Notes: a model not told the origin generated them from the sequence alone. A DNA stretch of 64,000 nt from Musa acuminata AAA Group (GCF_036884655.1 NC_088345.1:22224501-22288500); one strand, 5' to 3'. Numbered from the stretch's first letter, positions 1-11,842 are shown. Made by a program: numbers and translations.

Positions 1-2777
1 AGTCCATAAATGGATCTAAGCAACCTACACACCTTATCTGGGCAGTTCTTGGACACGAATCCCTCAGGTTGCATCATATACACCTCCTCCTCCAGGTTCC
101 CGTTGAGGAATGCGGTTTTCACATCCATCTGCCAGATCTCATAATCATAGTGTGCTGCAATAGCCAATAGAATTCTGATGGATTTTAGCATTGCTACGGG
201 TGAGACAGTTTCGTCGTAGTCAACACCTTGCCTTTGACGATACCCCTTAGCCACTAGCCTTGCTTTATAGGTCTCTACCTTTCCATCTACTCCGATCTTT
301 TTCTTAAAGATCCACTTGCAACCGATGGGTACAATACCTTCGGGTGCATCAACTAGGTTCCAAACCTTATTGGAGTACATAGAATCCATCTCAGAATTCA
401 TGGCTTCTTTCCACTTCCCGGAGTCTATACTCATAATAGCCTCCTCGTAGGTCTGAGGATCAATATCCTCTACATCCTCTGCTCTAATATGTCCCACATA
501 TCTCTCAGGAGGATGGGATACTCTATCAGACCTGCGTAAAGTTGAAACTTGTGTATTAGATACCTGAACAGACTCGGGCTGTAGAGTGGTGCTTGAGCTT
601 GGTTCTCCAACCTCGCTCAATTCTATCATTCTCCCACTGTCTCCGTCAAGAATGTGTTCCTTCTCAAGGAACACTGCTCTCTTAGCTACAAAGACCTTTT
701 GGTCCTCGAGATGATAGAAGTAATACCCACAAGTTTCCTTGGGGTATCCCACAAATTTACATCGCCCTGTCCTTGATTCTAACTTATCGGGGTTGTGTCT
801 TTTAACATGGGCAGAGCAGCCCCAAATCTTAACTACTTTAAGATCAGGCTTCTTCCCTTTCCATATCTCATATGGTGTAGACACCACCGACTTAGTTGGA
901 ACTATGTTCAGAAGGTAAGCTGCGGTTTCTAGGGCATATCCCCAGAATGAGATGGGTAGGTCAGCGAAACTCATCATGGACCGTACCATATCTAATAATG
1001 TACGATTTCTCCTTTCAGAGACACCATTGAGCTGAGGTGTATAAGGAGGTGTCCATTGAGATAATATCCCATGGTCCTTAAGGAAGTGAGTAAACTCTGT
1101 ACTTAAGTACTCACCTCCTCGATCTGATCGAAGAGTTTTGATACTCTTTCCAGTCTGGTTCTCCACCTCATTCTTATACTCTTTGAATTTCTCAAAGGCC
1201 TTGGACTTGTACTTCATTAAGTACACATATCCATACCTTGAGAAATCATCAGTAAATGTAATGAAGTAGGAGTAACCTCCAATGGCATGAGTTGACATGG
1301 GTCCACATACATCACTATGTATGAGTTCCAACAACTCAGTGGCTCTCTCTTCAGTTGCACTACATGGAGAGTTGGTCAGTTTTCCACGAATGCAAGGCTC
1401 ACAAGTTGCATATGACACATAGTCGAATGGATCTAGATATCCATCATTTAGCAACTTTTGAATCCTTCTCTCATGGATGTGACCTAGCCTACAATGCCAC
1501 AGGTATGCACTGTTCAACTCATCTCGTTTCCTTTTGGACACATTTATATTCATGATATGTGGAGTGGTGTCTAACATAAATAAACCATTATGCAATGTTC
1601 CTTTCGTGATGATCTTATCATCTAATAATATCGAACAACCATTGTTCTCAAAAACAAATTTATATCCACTAACTGTTAAACATGAAATGGAGATAATGTT
1701 TTTGATAATAGAAGGAACAAAATAACATGCATCTAATGCAATAAAAGCTCCACTAGGCAGATGTAGGACGACCTCGCCAACAGCTAATACAGCAACTTTT
1801 GCTCCATTACCCATCTTGAGGTCCATCTCGCCTCTCTCTAGTCTCCTAGGCCTTGCCAGAACCTGCAACGAATTGCATATATGATAAGCACTACCGGTAT
1901 CTAATACCCATGTGTTATCATAAGAGTCTGACAAATGGAGACTGATCATGAATGTACCTGAAGCTTCATCAAGCTTTTGTTTCGCCCTTTCTGCAAGGTA
2001 CTCTTTGCAGTTTCTCTTCCAGTGCCCATCTTTACCATAGTGGAAGCACTGGCCTTTGTCCTTTGTTGGGTCTTTCTTAGCAACCTTTGCTTTACCTGGT
2101 TTGCCTTTGCTCTTTCCCTTCTTAAGGGACCTTTCTGCTTTCCTTTTCTTTCTGGTCTCACCAGTGTAGAGAACTGGCTTCTCTTTCTTAATAGTACTCT
2201 CTGCCTCCCTCAACATATTGAGGAGCTCTGGGAGAGTCACCTCAAGCTTGTTCATATTAAAATTCATTATGAACTGTGAAAAGGAATCTGGTAGGGACTG
2301 AAGCACAATGTCCACACACAAGTTATCCTCTAGGACCATTCCTAGACCTGTGAGTTTCTCTATCCACTCAATCATCTTTAGGACATGGTTCTGAACCGGT
2401 GTCCCCTCAGTCATCCTAGCGCGGAAAAGGCTCTTGGATATCTCATATCGTTGAGTCCTTCCCTGTTCCTCAAACAATTTACGGACATGTAGGAGAATGG
2501 ATCTGGCATCCATCTTTTCATGTTGTCTCTGTAACTCTGGAGTCATAGAGCCCAACATATAGCACTGAGCAAGAGTGGAGTCATCAATGTACTTCACGTA
2601 GCGAGCGATCTCATCCTCGCTTGCCCCTTCTTCGGGCGTAGGCATCAATGTATCAAGGACGTACACGATTTTCTCCGCTGTGAGAACAATTCTCAAGTTA
2701 CGGAGCCAATCCGTATAATTTGGACCAGTGAGGCGGTTGACATCAAGTATGCCACGTAAGGGATTTGAAAGCGCCAT
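1..2777 (-). CDS. Ty1/copia family A gag-pol polyprotein, 5' part, open past window edge
   Basis: The frame starting at the ATG at 2777 runs 925 codons to the left edge without a stop; I checked every codon. It encodes, in order, a copia-type gag, a zinc knuckle (residues 244-257), an aspartic protease with D-T-G at 293-295, an integrase zinc finger (H428, H433, then C-x2-C), an integrase core with D489, D552 and E588 (35 residues between the last two), and the start of reverse transcriptase, reaching the S-I-Y-G motif at the edge. It makes the capsid and replication enzymes of an LTR retrotransposon. The leader, PBS and 5' LTR follow upstream in the right order. One oddity: the second zinc-knuckle cysteine is tyrosine (Y247, codon at 2037-2039). 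Otherwise it looks young and potentially autonomous. The lineage within copia is uncertain (Tnt1/Angela-like). Confidence 0.95.
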   Translation of the reverse strand, partial: MALSNPLRGILDVNRLTGPNYTDWLRNLRIVLTAEKIVYVLDTLMPTPEEGASEDEIARYVKYIDDSTLAQCYMLGSMTPELQRQHEKMDARSILLHVRKLFEEQGRTQRYEISKSLFRARMTEGTPVQNHVLKMIEWIEKLTGLGMVLEDNLCVDIVLQSLPDSFSQFIMNFNMNKLEVTLPELLNMLREAESTIKKEKPVLYTGETRKKRKAERSLKKGKSKGKPGKAKVAKKDPTKDKGQCFHYGKDGHWKRNCKEYLAERAKQKLDEASGTFMISLHLSDSYDNTWVLDTGSAYHICNSLQVLARPRRLERGEMDLKMGNGAKVAVLAVGEVVLHLPSGAFIALDACYFVPSIIKNIISISCLTVSGYKFVFENNGCSILLDDKIITKGTLHNGLFMLDTTPHIMNINVSKRKRDELNSAYLWHCRLGHIHERRIQKLLNDGYLDPFDYVSYATCEPCIRGKLTNSPCSATEERATELLELIHSDVCGPMSTHAIGGYSYFITFTDDFSRYGYVYLMKYKSKAFEKFKEYKNEVENQTGKSIKTLRSDRGGEYLSTEFTHFLKDHGILSQWTPPYTPQLNGVSERRNRTLLDMVRSMMSFADLPISFWGYALETAAYLLNIVPTKSVVSTPYEIWKGKKPDLKVVKIWGCSAHVKRHNPDKLESRTGRCKFVGYPKETCGYYFYHLEDQKVFVAKRAVFLEKEHILDGDSGRMIELSEVGEPSSSTTLQPESVQVSNTQVSTLRRSDRVSHPPERYVGHIRAEDVEDIDPQTYEEAIMSIDSGKWKEAMNSEMDSMYSNKVWNLVDAPEGIVPIGCKWIFKKKIGVDGKVETYKARLVAKGYRQRQGVDYDETVSPVAMLKSIRILLAIAAHYDYEIWQMDVKTAFLNGNLEEEVYMMQPEGFVSKNCPDKVCRLLRSIYG

Positions 2778-4593
2778 TTTCTGAAAATAAAGATGTAGCA
2801 AAAATGAATAACATGCAGATTTTGCAAGAAATAAACTATCAAGATATGGACTTCTATCTTAATATGCTCCCACTATTTTACTAACGAGTCACGCGACACC
2901 CTCAGCACGTGAAACGGAAGTCTCCGACAGACTTCTAGTGGGGATCAGGATCCAATCAGCGTCTTAGTGTAACCTCGAGGGACTCGACCAATCACACTAA
3001 GCCTAAAAGGTAGACAACTCTTGCCGATCACAACTCCTTGTGATTCCCATCCTGTTCGGCCTCCGAATCACCATGGCCTCGAGGGACTCGACCAACCATG
3101 ATGCTCGGTTAAGTCAACATCTTCGTTACAAGATGAGTCTGATTTGATGATATACCCTCGAGGGACTCGACCAAGCATATCATGCCCTCAGGTCACCGGT
3201 GACATCTCTATGTCGTAAGCAAGATAGCGAATCGCGATATAGGTGAGTCTCGAGGGACTCGACCAACTCAACCTACACCGGGATTCGGTTCCTACTCATA
3301 ACGATGGAAGGCCACGTGGGTCAATCTAATTGCCTCACATTTACCGACTTAATTTTATCGAGAGATGTTTCTATAATTTGGTCTCCTAATATGACATGTC
3401 ACACATATACATATTTAATACATATCTACATCGCATGCAAATATATATACATATCTAGTATGTGTATAAGCAATCACACCAGATGATCATGGACCACAAC
3501 CTAATATGATTAGGCCCGAGCCAGTAGGCCTAATCACTCACATCAAGATCTATGTGTGCAACGGTGCATCTGCATGCCTTGTGATCGTCCATCTCGTCCT
3601 CGTCGGTTCCGTCGACATCTTGATGCATCTCCATGCATCACGATCGTCCGTCTCGTGGGTCCCGCTATGGCATCCACGCTCCCGCTGCGCCTCCTCATGT
3701 GATTACAACTTAATCATAGGCACGCAGGCCCGACAATAAACGAGAAATATAATGGAGGTTCGCAGACCTCAATAATAATAATCACAAGTACACACATCAC
3801 ACGGTCCATGATCATCCGTCCACTCATCATACATCACATGTATAAATAATCATCATCATGTAGGACTACTAGATAATAACAAAAATAATAATCAACTAAA
3901 CCTTTTAATTAATTAATATTTTCTGAAATCAGGGACATGTAGGGAATTTCTCAATTCCTAAGGGTATTTTCGTAATTTGGACAAAAGACAGAAACTGGAA
4001 TTTCTCAAATTCCGAGGGGCAAAACTGTCTTTTTCCCAGAAAACCCTAATGCCCTTTCCCCTTTTCGCTGCTGCCGCCGCCGCCACCCTGCCGGCGGCGG
4101 CCTGTGCGGCGAGGGGCGGGGCGCTGCCCTCGCCTACGGGCGGCACGCCCGCTGGCCCCCGCGGGCGTCGCCGCCTCCGCGGGCAGTTCTGCCGGCGAGG
4201 CAGCGCCCGCAGGCGGTGCTGCCTCGCTGGCGGCCGCCCCTGCGGGGTTTTTGCCCGTGGGAGCAGCGGCCACAGGCGCCGCTGCCCTGCGGTGCCTCAG
4301 CCCGCGCTGCTGCCCCGCGGCGCCTCTACCCGCGGGCTGCCAGCCCCGCCGGCAGCAAGCCTGCTGCAAGCAGGCCGCCGACCGGCTGCTGCAGACACAG
4401 CGCTTGCGCATGCGCCGGCGCTGTGCTGCCTGGCTGCGACTGCGGCTGCCGCTGCAGGTGGCTGCAGGCATGCAGATCGAGGGCAGCAACTGTTGCTGCC
4501 CTTCCTCGCTTTTGCGTCAACGATTTTGACGTCAATATTCTTCCTAAACACAACACACGCAGTTCAAAAACCAATCATTCGCACGAACAACCT
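2778..4593 (-). other. Untranslated leader of copia family A
   Basis: This 1.8 kb lies between the PBS and the gag ATG of the minus-strand element. No retroelement protein is encoded. The part near gag carries four copies of a 19-base repeat (2973-3266). The part near the PBS is very GC-rich (about 4060-4500), with runs of GCC/GGC that create long overlapping Ala/Pro/Arg-rich open frames on both strands; these look compositional, not coding. The middle (about 3300-3950) is ordinary AT-rich sequence. Confidence 0.8.
2973..3266. repeat. Four dispersed copies of a 19-base motif in the leader
   Basis: The motif cctcgagggactcgaccaa occurs at 2973-2991, 3077-3095, 3156-3174 and 3248-3266 (the last starts tctcg). 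The motif is nearly invariant while the 65-85 bases between copies differ. Each copy contains CTCGAG and a second, near-identical CTCGA half. Confidence 0.9.
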
Positions 4594-4606
4594 GGCTCTG
4601 ATACCA
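4594..4606 (-). other. Primer-binding site, initiator tRNA-Met type
   Basis: On the minus strand this reads TGGTATCAGAGCC, the standard plant copia PBS complementary to the 3' end of initiator tRNA-Met. It lies one base from the LTR end at 4608, which fixes the LTR boundary and the orientation. Confidence 0.93.
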
Positions 4607-4607
4607 C

Positions 4608-6102
4608 TGTTTGGAAATCATAGGGGGGCGACATCATATGCGCAGCGGAAGAACAAGAAAACAAAAATCCCCGATTCCCAAAAAGATGTTCGTCGTCGTG
4701 CGAAGATTGGTGCGCAAAAATCCGCAAAACACAAAACTGCGTATAGAGATTATGTTACCTAGGGAGATCGTATATCCCTGTTTCCTTGCAGATCCTTAGG
4801 AGAGGGTGAAGGAGGTCAAGCGTCCTCCTCTCTAGCGGTGATCCACACAGTAGGGTTGCGACGACGCTCCTCGAAACTCCATGCCTACTCTGAGGTGGAG
4901 AGGGAGAGGAGAATAGGAAAGGCAAGCAAAGACTCTAGCCTATGAGGCTGTGAATCCCTCCTATTTATAGAGATCCCGTGTCAAAACCCTAATGGGTCCT
5001 TTCCCTAGTGGGTATTGGATCTGCATCCAATAAGACAAGGGCTCCGTCGGATATCTCATATCCGAACCTCTACTCATCGCAATGCCTACCATATGTGTGT
5101 GACCCTCTAGGCCCAATATCGAGCTGGCCGTGAGTCATACCTGTCAGAACTCCTTCTAACTCAGTGAATTATTATCTCTGTAATAATTCACTCGACTCAT
5201 CGACTACGGAAGTACTAGGCCACTACGCCGTAGTCCCCAGACGATACAGGGGAATCCAATCCATTGGACCTGTCTGTCCTCAGTTACCATGTACCTATAG
5301 TCCCTCATCCATCTAATATCCCAGAGACCGTATATCGAGCATGGTGCTGTCAGACCCATACGGTTTCTACTCGAGTCTCGCTCTAATCGGATTCTCCCGG
5401 AGAACTCTTTCTCTCTCAACCCGAATGACCCTGGCCAGGGATTTGTCTGAGCAAGAACACATGGGATATTCCTCTCATGATACCGAGAGTGGATGATCCT
5501 CTATCGACACTCAATAGCCCTCGTAAGGTCGACTACCACTCCCAATGACCAGCTGTACTAGATCTGGGAACAGCCAAACCTATAAGTCTGGTATCAAAGA
5601 GTGGAGCACTCATACAGGACATCCTTGGTGTCTCAAGTCTAAGAACCAGATACACCACTAGGACTACGGAATCATTGTCTGACAATAAGGCATCATCAAC
5701 CATCCAGCATTCCGTAAGCGGATCAATCAGTGAACTCATTCTCCAATGAGCACCTGTACTGTATCCCTAGTGTCCCTACACGAGCAGCTATGAGACCAGC
5801 TGCATCCATCATATGGACGGGTATACAGCACACCAGTCTATCTGGTTATCACGATGTCCCTCTCGAGTAACCTATGACCGGGATTATTTAGGATATGTGT
5901 TTAAAGGTGAATCGATCTCATTATCGTGATCTCATCACGATCCGATTCCCATTGCACAAATCCAAGGACATCACAATATATATGCATTTATGCAATAGTT
6001 ATAAAGTGATATACGCCAAAATATAATAAGCAAAAAGATTCTGTATCAAGTCACACGTGCCATCACTCACGTGATTGGCTTGCTGGGCACTTATGACTAG
6101 CA
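4608..6102 (-). mobile_element. 5' LTR of copia family A (LTR-A1, 1495 bp)
   Basis: On the minus strand the LTR begins TGCTAGTCAT at 6102 and ends at 4608 next to the PBS. A TATA-type sequence (CTATAAATA on the minus strand) lies at 4962-4970, so transcription would start roughly at 4930 and run toward gag. Related LTRs occur at 47269-53998 (two nested copies) and 55643-58619. This copy and the last are the short form, lacking about 104 bp of ATTGGAT/ATCCAAT repeats. The flanking bases 6103-6107 (AAACC) are the candidate target duplication; the partner would lie left of the window. Confidence 0.92.
4962..4970 (-). promoter_or_regulatory. TATA box of LTR-A1
   Basis: Minus-strand CTATAAATA, about 350 bp upstream of the LTR/PBS junction. 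The same block is conserved in LTR-A2 and LTR-A4. Confidence 0.7.
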
Positions 6103-6822
6103 AAACCATCATGGCACAGTATCCGAGACTATGTCAGGTGGTGGTATAGCCAATCTGGGCAGTGGTACCACCTAGTGTCAGGCTGCAGGTGGTGGTATCG
6201 CCCAATGCAAGTGGTGGTACCGCACGTACCCTGAAATTTTGGAGGTTTAAATTTTGAGCTCCAAATTTAAATTCATTTGGGGCCTATAAACACCTTAGCT
6301 ATTCCTGCATAGATAAGCAAGAAATATTGAGAAAAAACTTGTGATTCTAAAGTTGTAAACCTTAGAAAGCTGACTTCCCTTCGCCCAAAGCTCAGAAAGA
6401 GTTCTAAGGGGGGTGTGAGAGGTATACCTTGTAAAAGTAGGTTATAAAAGGTTGTCTCCTAAACCTGTGAAAAGGAGAAGAGGGGTATAAAATGGTAGTT
6501 GGTCTTCGCCCATTGAAAGAAGAATGATAGTGGATGCCAGTGGCCTCGACGGAAGAGGAATCGACGAAGTGGATGTAGGTCACGACGACCGAACCACTAT
6601 AAAAATATGGTTTGCGTTTCTCTTGTGCAATTTACTTTACTGCAAACCACTTTACATACTTTACATCCACTATGCTCTTCCATATGCTTTCAAAGTTAAT
6701 ACCTTTACGAAATGGTTTTTCATTGGAAATGGATTTAATCGCAACAAAGTTTTTAACCTACGTAATTTTTACCGCTACACTAATTCACCCCCTCCCTCTT
6801 AGTGCCGACTCTTTCCCTAACA
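6103..6822 (+). mobile_element. Sirevirus-type LTR, 3' part, cut by copia family A
   Basis: It contains the typical palindromic GGTGGTANCGCC motifs (6135-6225), a 'ggcctataaacacc' promoter block near 6281, and the conserved 3' end CACTAATTCAC..CTCTTAGTGCCGACTCTTTCCCTAACA at 6776-6822. The 5' half is missing because family A inserted here; it should lie beyond the left edge of the window. Confidence 0.8.
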
Positions 6823-6882
6823 ATCACTTGGTTTAACTTGAAACAACTCATCAATATGAACTACAAGATTAATTTTTGACTC

Positions 6883-7218
6883 CTACACTCTACTAGTCCC
6901 TACATGAGTCACTTCGAGTGTGTGCCAAATATCAAAAGTCGTTTCATAAATGGACACACGATTAAGCTTGTTTTTTTCTAAGGCACAAAACAAGGCATTC
7001 ATAGCCTTGGCGTTTAAAGCGAAAGTCTTCTCCAACTCATTCCATTCGTTCATTGAAAGAGAAGACTTTTGAAACCCATTTTCTACAATATTCCATAATT
7101 TGTAATCCATTGAAATTAGGAATATCCTCATTCTAGTCTTCCAATATGTGTAATCCGTCCCATTGAACATAGGCAGACATGTAATTGAATGACCCTCTTG
7201 GTTACCGAAAAACGCCAT
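6883..7218 (-). pseudogene. Sirevirus gag N-terminus, truncated
   Basis: An open frame starts at 7218 with M-A-F-F-G-N and contains the F-N-G-T-D-Y-x-Y-W-K-x-R-M signature of the Sirevirus/copia gag N-terminus, where the family usually has F-D-G-T-N-Y-x-x-W-K. It ends after 111 residues, whereas full gag proteins are several hundred residues. A PBS-like sequence lies just upstream in the minus direction at 7255-7266 (TGGTATCATAGC), followed by the end of a minus-strand LTR. So this is the 5' end of a separate minus-strand Sirevirus, cut at about 6823 by, or joined to, the plus-strand LTR on its left. Confidence 0.75.
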
Positions 7219-7254
7219 CTTTCTTGGGTTTTAAACCAAACGAGAGTGAACCTT

Positions 7255-7266
7255 GCTATGATACCA
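7255..7266 (-). other. Degenerate primer-binding site
   Basis: Minus-strand TGGTATCATAGC differs at one base from the usual TGGTATCAGAGC and lies beside the LTR end that starts near 7268. Confidence 0.65.
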
Positions 7267-7267
7267 A

Positions 7268-7393
7268 TTAATAGGATCAAGAGTGGCACTAAGAGGGGGG
7301 GTGAATTAGTGCAGCAGAAAATTCTTCGATTTCAGAAAAATATTCATTTCGATTCAATTCATATCGGAAATAAATTAAACTTGAAAGCTTCTG
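7268..7393 (-). mobile_element. Fragment of minus-strand Sirevirus 5' LTR
   Basis: It reads as the complement of the LTR 3' end (TAGGATCAAGAGTGGCACTAAGAGGGGG...). At about 7393 it switches to plus-strand LTR sequence, so the junction is an inversion-type breakpoint with two LTR pieces facing each other. Confidence 0.65.
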
Positions 7394-10300
7394 TACTTTC
7401 ACTGCATCTCGCTTGATCACAAGTTAAAGTGATTTCTGAATCGGTTTTCTGACCGAAATCATTTTTATCGTATGAATGTAAGACATGTTAAAGTGTGCAG
7501 GATTAACTACGATGGAAGTAAGAAATGCAGCAAGAGTTGCGCCGGAGTCAAAACCATAATCACATTGGGGGTTCGAGAGTTTGACGGATGTCCAGACGGT
7601 CGTCGGAAGTTCTACGGGAACAAATCCGCGAAGTCCAAGAGCTTGCCAAAGAAGCTCGTCGGAACACGCCATGCGGATCGTCGCAAGTCCAGGACTTTGC
7701 CTGAAGTCCGTCGGAGAATCGCCGAGGGTTCGTTGGATCTTCGCCGGAAGCTCGCTGGAAGAAACGATTGACACACCGGAGTAAGTTGCAGTAAATGTCA
7801 TTAGAAATATCGTAGTTAGCATGTAGATTAAGTTACGAATGAGAGGTGATCCCATTAACTTAATCTAGGGGCAATTGGGCCCTTGATAGACCCAAATTGG
7901 GCCGAATGGATCAGTCCATTCTGACCTAGATTTCCTGGCCGGTAGTGGCACTGCCTAGGTCGGCTGTGGCACCGCTTAGGAGCTCAATCTCCCAGGAAAG
8001 CTGGGTGGTGCAACCGCCCCAATCAGGCGATGGCAGCGCCTGGGCTCAATCTCCGAGCGAGACTGGGCGGTGAACCACCCCAGTCAGGTGGTGGCACCGC
8101 TAGAGCTCGGTCTCCGAGCTATGTCAAGCGGTCGTACCGCCCAGTCTGTCGGTACTATCGCTAGGACCACGAAAAACAAGGAGATGACATTTTTTAGCTC
8201 CAAAATCAAACTAGTTTGGGGCCTATATATACCCCACCCTTTCCTATATAAAAGGGCTCCGAAAATCCAATCTTACTCTGTGATTTTTAGAGCTCAAAAG
8301 TGTTGTAAAGGCTAGAAGTTCTCCTCCCTCTTTTCTTCTAAGTTTTAATCTTTCAAGAGAGGAGAGAAAATTCTGTAAGGGTTCTCTCCTAAGCCCGTCA
8401 AAAGGAGTGAAACTGAAAAAGAGTGGTTGGCCTTCGCCTATTGAAGGAATGACTCTAGTGGACGTCAGTGACCTCATCGGAAGAGAAAGCCAAAAGTGGA
8501 TGTAGGTCAAGATTGACTGAACCACTCTAAATCTCTGTTTGCATTTACTTTCTGTTCTCTATCTTAACTGCAAACTACCTCCATAGCTTTACTTTAACTA
8601 CATTACGCCTAATCTAAGTTAAAACAATTTTCGAATCGGCTTTCATATCGAAATTATTTTTATCGTCTAAATATTGTATTTTAATTTGCAATTACATTAT
8701 ATTCTCTATCTTAACTACAAACTGTATCTATATCTTTACTTTCACTGCATCTCGCTTGATCACAAGTTAAAGTGATTTCTGAATATGTTTTCTTAAAGAA
8801 ATCATTTTTATCGTACGAATGTAAGACATGTTAAAGTGTGCAGGATTAACTACGATGGAAGTAAGACATGCAGTAGGAGTTACGCCGGAGTCAAGACCAT
8901 AATCACATTGGGGTTTGAGAGTTTAACGGATGTCCGGACGATCGTCGGAAGTTCTACGGGAACAAATCTAAGAAGTCCAAGAGCTTACCAAAGAAGCTCG
9001 TCGGAACACGCCAAGCGGATCGTCGCAAGTCCAGGAGTTTGCCGGAAGTCCGTCGGAGAATCATCGAGGGTACGTTGGATGTTCGCCGGAATCTCGCTGG
9101 AAGAAACGATTGACGCACTAGAGTAAGTTGCAGTAAATGTTTTCAGAAATATCGTATTTAACATGTAGATTAAGTTACAAATGGGAGGTGATCCCATTAA
9201 CTTAATCTAGGGTCAATTGGGCCCTTGACAGACCCAAATTGGGCCGAATGGATCAGCCCATTCGGACACAGATTTCCTAGCCGGCAGTGGCACTGCCTAG
9301 CTCGGCTTTGCCCCCGCTTAGGAGCTCGGTCTCCCAGGAAAGCTGGGTGGTGCAACCGCCCCAATCAGGCGGTGGCAGCGCTTGGGCTCAATCTCCGAGC
9401 GAGACTGGGCGGTGAACCGCCCTAGTCAGGTGGTGGCACCGCCAGAGCTCGGTCTCCGAGCTTTGTCAAACGGTCAAACCGCCCAATCTAACGGTACTAC
9501 CGCTAAGACCTCGAAAATCTGGGAGATGACATTTTTTAGCTCCAAATTTAAACTAGTTTGAGGCATATATATACCCCACCCTTTCCTGCATAAATGGGCA
9601 CCGAAAATCCAATCTTACTTTATGATTTTTAGAGCTCAAAAGTGTTGTAAAGGCTAGAAGTTCTCCTCCCTCTTTTCTTCCAAGTTTTGATCTTTCAAAA
9701 GACGAGAGAAAATTCTGTAAGGGTTGTCTCCTAAGCCCGTCAAAAGGAGTAAAACTATAAAATGGTGGTTGGCCTTCGCCTATTGAACGAAGGCCTCTAG
9801 TGGACGTCAGTGACGTCATCGGAGGAGAAAGCCAAAAGTGGATGTAGGTCACGATTTACTGAACCTCTCTAAATCTCGGCTTGCATTTACTTTCTGTTCT
9901 CTATCTTAACTGCAAACAACCTCCACAGCTTTACTTTAACTACACTGCGCCTAATCTAAGTTATAGCAATTTTCGAATCGGCTTTCATACCGAAATTATT
10001 TTGTCATACGAATATCGTATTTCGATTTGCAATTACATTATGTTCTCTATCTTAACTGCAAACTGCCTCTATATCTTTACTTTCACTGCATCTCGCTTGA
10101 TCACAAGTTAAAATGATTTCTGAATCGGTTTTCTTATCGAAATCATTTTTATCGTACGAATGTAAGATATGTTAAAGTGTGCAGGATTAACTACGACGGA
10201 AGTTAGACATGCAGCAGGAGTTGCGCCGGAGTCAAGACCATAATCACATTAGGGGTTCGATAGTTTGACGGATGTCCGGACAGTCGTCAGAAGTTCTACG

Positions 10301-11842
10301 AGAACAAATCCGAGAAGTCCAGGAGCTTTCCAAAGAAGCTCATCGGAACACGTCAAGCGAATCGTCGCAAGTCCAGGAGTTTGCTGGAAGTCCGCCGAAG
10401 CATCACCGAGGGTTCGTTGGATGTTCGCCGGAAGCTTGCTCAAAGAAACGATTGACGCACCGGAGTAAGTTGAAGTAAATGTCTTAAGAAATAACGTAGT
10501 TAGCATGTCGATTAAGTTACGAATAGGAGGTGATCCCATTAACTTAATCTAGGGGCAATTGGGCCCAAGACAAACCCAAATTGGGCCGAATGGATCAGCC
10601 CATTCGGACACAGATTTCCTGGCCGGTAGTGGCACTACCTAGGTCGGTTGTGGCACCGCTTAGAAGCTCAGTCTCCCGGGAAAGCTGGGTGGTGCAACCG
10701 CGCCAATCAGGCGATGGCAGCGCTTGGGCTTAGTCTCCGAGCTTTATCAAGCGATCGTACCGCCAGAGCTCGGTCTCCGATCAAGCTGGTGGCACCGCCA
10801 GAGCTCGGTCTCCGAGCTTTATCAAGCGATCGTACCACCCAGTCTGATGGTACTACCGCTAGGACCTCGAAAATCTGGGAGATGACATTTTTTAGCTCCA
10901 AATTCAAACTAGTTTGGGGCCTATATATACCCCACCCTTTCCTGCATAAAAGGGCACCGAAAATCCAATCTTACTCTGTGATTTTTAGAGCTCAAAAGTG
11001 TTGTAAAGGCTAGAAGTTCTCCTCCCTCTTTTCTTCCATGTTTTGATCTTTCTATAGAGGAGAGAAAATTCTATAAGGGTTGTCTCCTAAGCCCGTCAAA
11101 AGGAGTGAAACGGTAAAAGGTTGGTTAGCCTTAGCCTATTGACGGAAGGCCTTTTGAGGACGTGGGTGACCTCATCGGAGGAGAAAGCCAAAAGTGGATG
11201 TAGGTCAAGATTGACTGAACCTCTCTAAATCTCGGCTTGCATTTACTTTTTGTTCTCTATCTTAACTGCAAACAACTTCCACAGCTTTACTTTAACTACA
11301 CTGCGCCTAATCTAAGTTAAAGCAATTTTCGAATCGGTTTTCATACCGAAATTATTTTATCATACGAATATCGAATTTCGATTTGCTATTACATTATTTT
11401 CTCTATCTTAACTGCAAACTGCCTCTATATCTTTAATTTCACTGCATCTCGCTTGATCACAAGTTAAAGTGATTTCTGAATCGGTTTTCTTACCGAAATC
11501 ATTTTTATCGTATGAATATAAGACATGTTAAAGTGTGTAGGATTAACTACTATGGAAGTAAGAAATGCAGCAGGAGTTACGCCGGAGTCAAGACCATAAT
11601 CACATTGGGGGTTCGAGAGTTTGACGGATGTCCGGACGGTCGTCGGAAGTTCTATGGGAACAAATCCGAGAAGTCCAGGAGCTTGCCAAAGAAGCTCGTC
11701 GGAACATGCCAAGCGGATCGTCGCAAGTCCAAGAGTTTGCCTGAAGTCCGCCGGAGAATTACCGAGGGTTCGTTGGATGTTCGCCGGAAGCTCGTTGGAA
11801 GAAACGATTGACGCACCAGAGTAAGTTGTAGTAAATGTCATA
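7394..11842 (+). repeat. Tandem array of a 1.34 kb Sirevirus-LTR segment, 3.3 units
   Basis: The marker CTGCATCTCGCTTGATCAC recurs at 7402, 8745, 10086 and 11442, giving periods of 1343, 1341 and 1356 bp. Each unit is the interior of a Sirevirus LTR: the 'gattaactacgatgg' block, the GCCGGAAG-rich block, palindromic GCGGT..ACCGC motifs, a TATATATA promoter block (8224-8231, 9566-9573[approx.], 10922-10929) and the 3' interior. The LTR ends (TGTTGAATC.. and ..CTTAGTGCTCTTGATCCTAACA) are missing from the units, so this is not a chain of complete LTRs. The fourth unit breaks off at about 11842 and joins Sirevirus pol directly. Short open frames repeated in each unit are shadows. Confidence 0.9.

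Noticed and set aside
3977..4762. Overlapping Ala/Pro/Arg-rich open frames of up to 261 residues on both strands
   Set aside because: They sit in the GC-rich leader of a copia element, overlap each other in several frames and cross the PBS and LTR boundary. Composition explains them.
5204..5739. Open frames of 68-71 residues in family A LTRs, recurring at 49984 and 56044
   Set aside because: They repeat because the LTR repeats, and they are truncated differently in each copy.
7472..7784. Repeated small proteins with 'SSPEE' or 'VRRKF'-type endings, seen in every Sirevirus LTR
   Set aside because: They recur in the same LTR block in multiple frames, start and stop at different places in each copy, and belong to LTR sequence upstream of the promoter.
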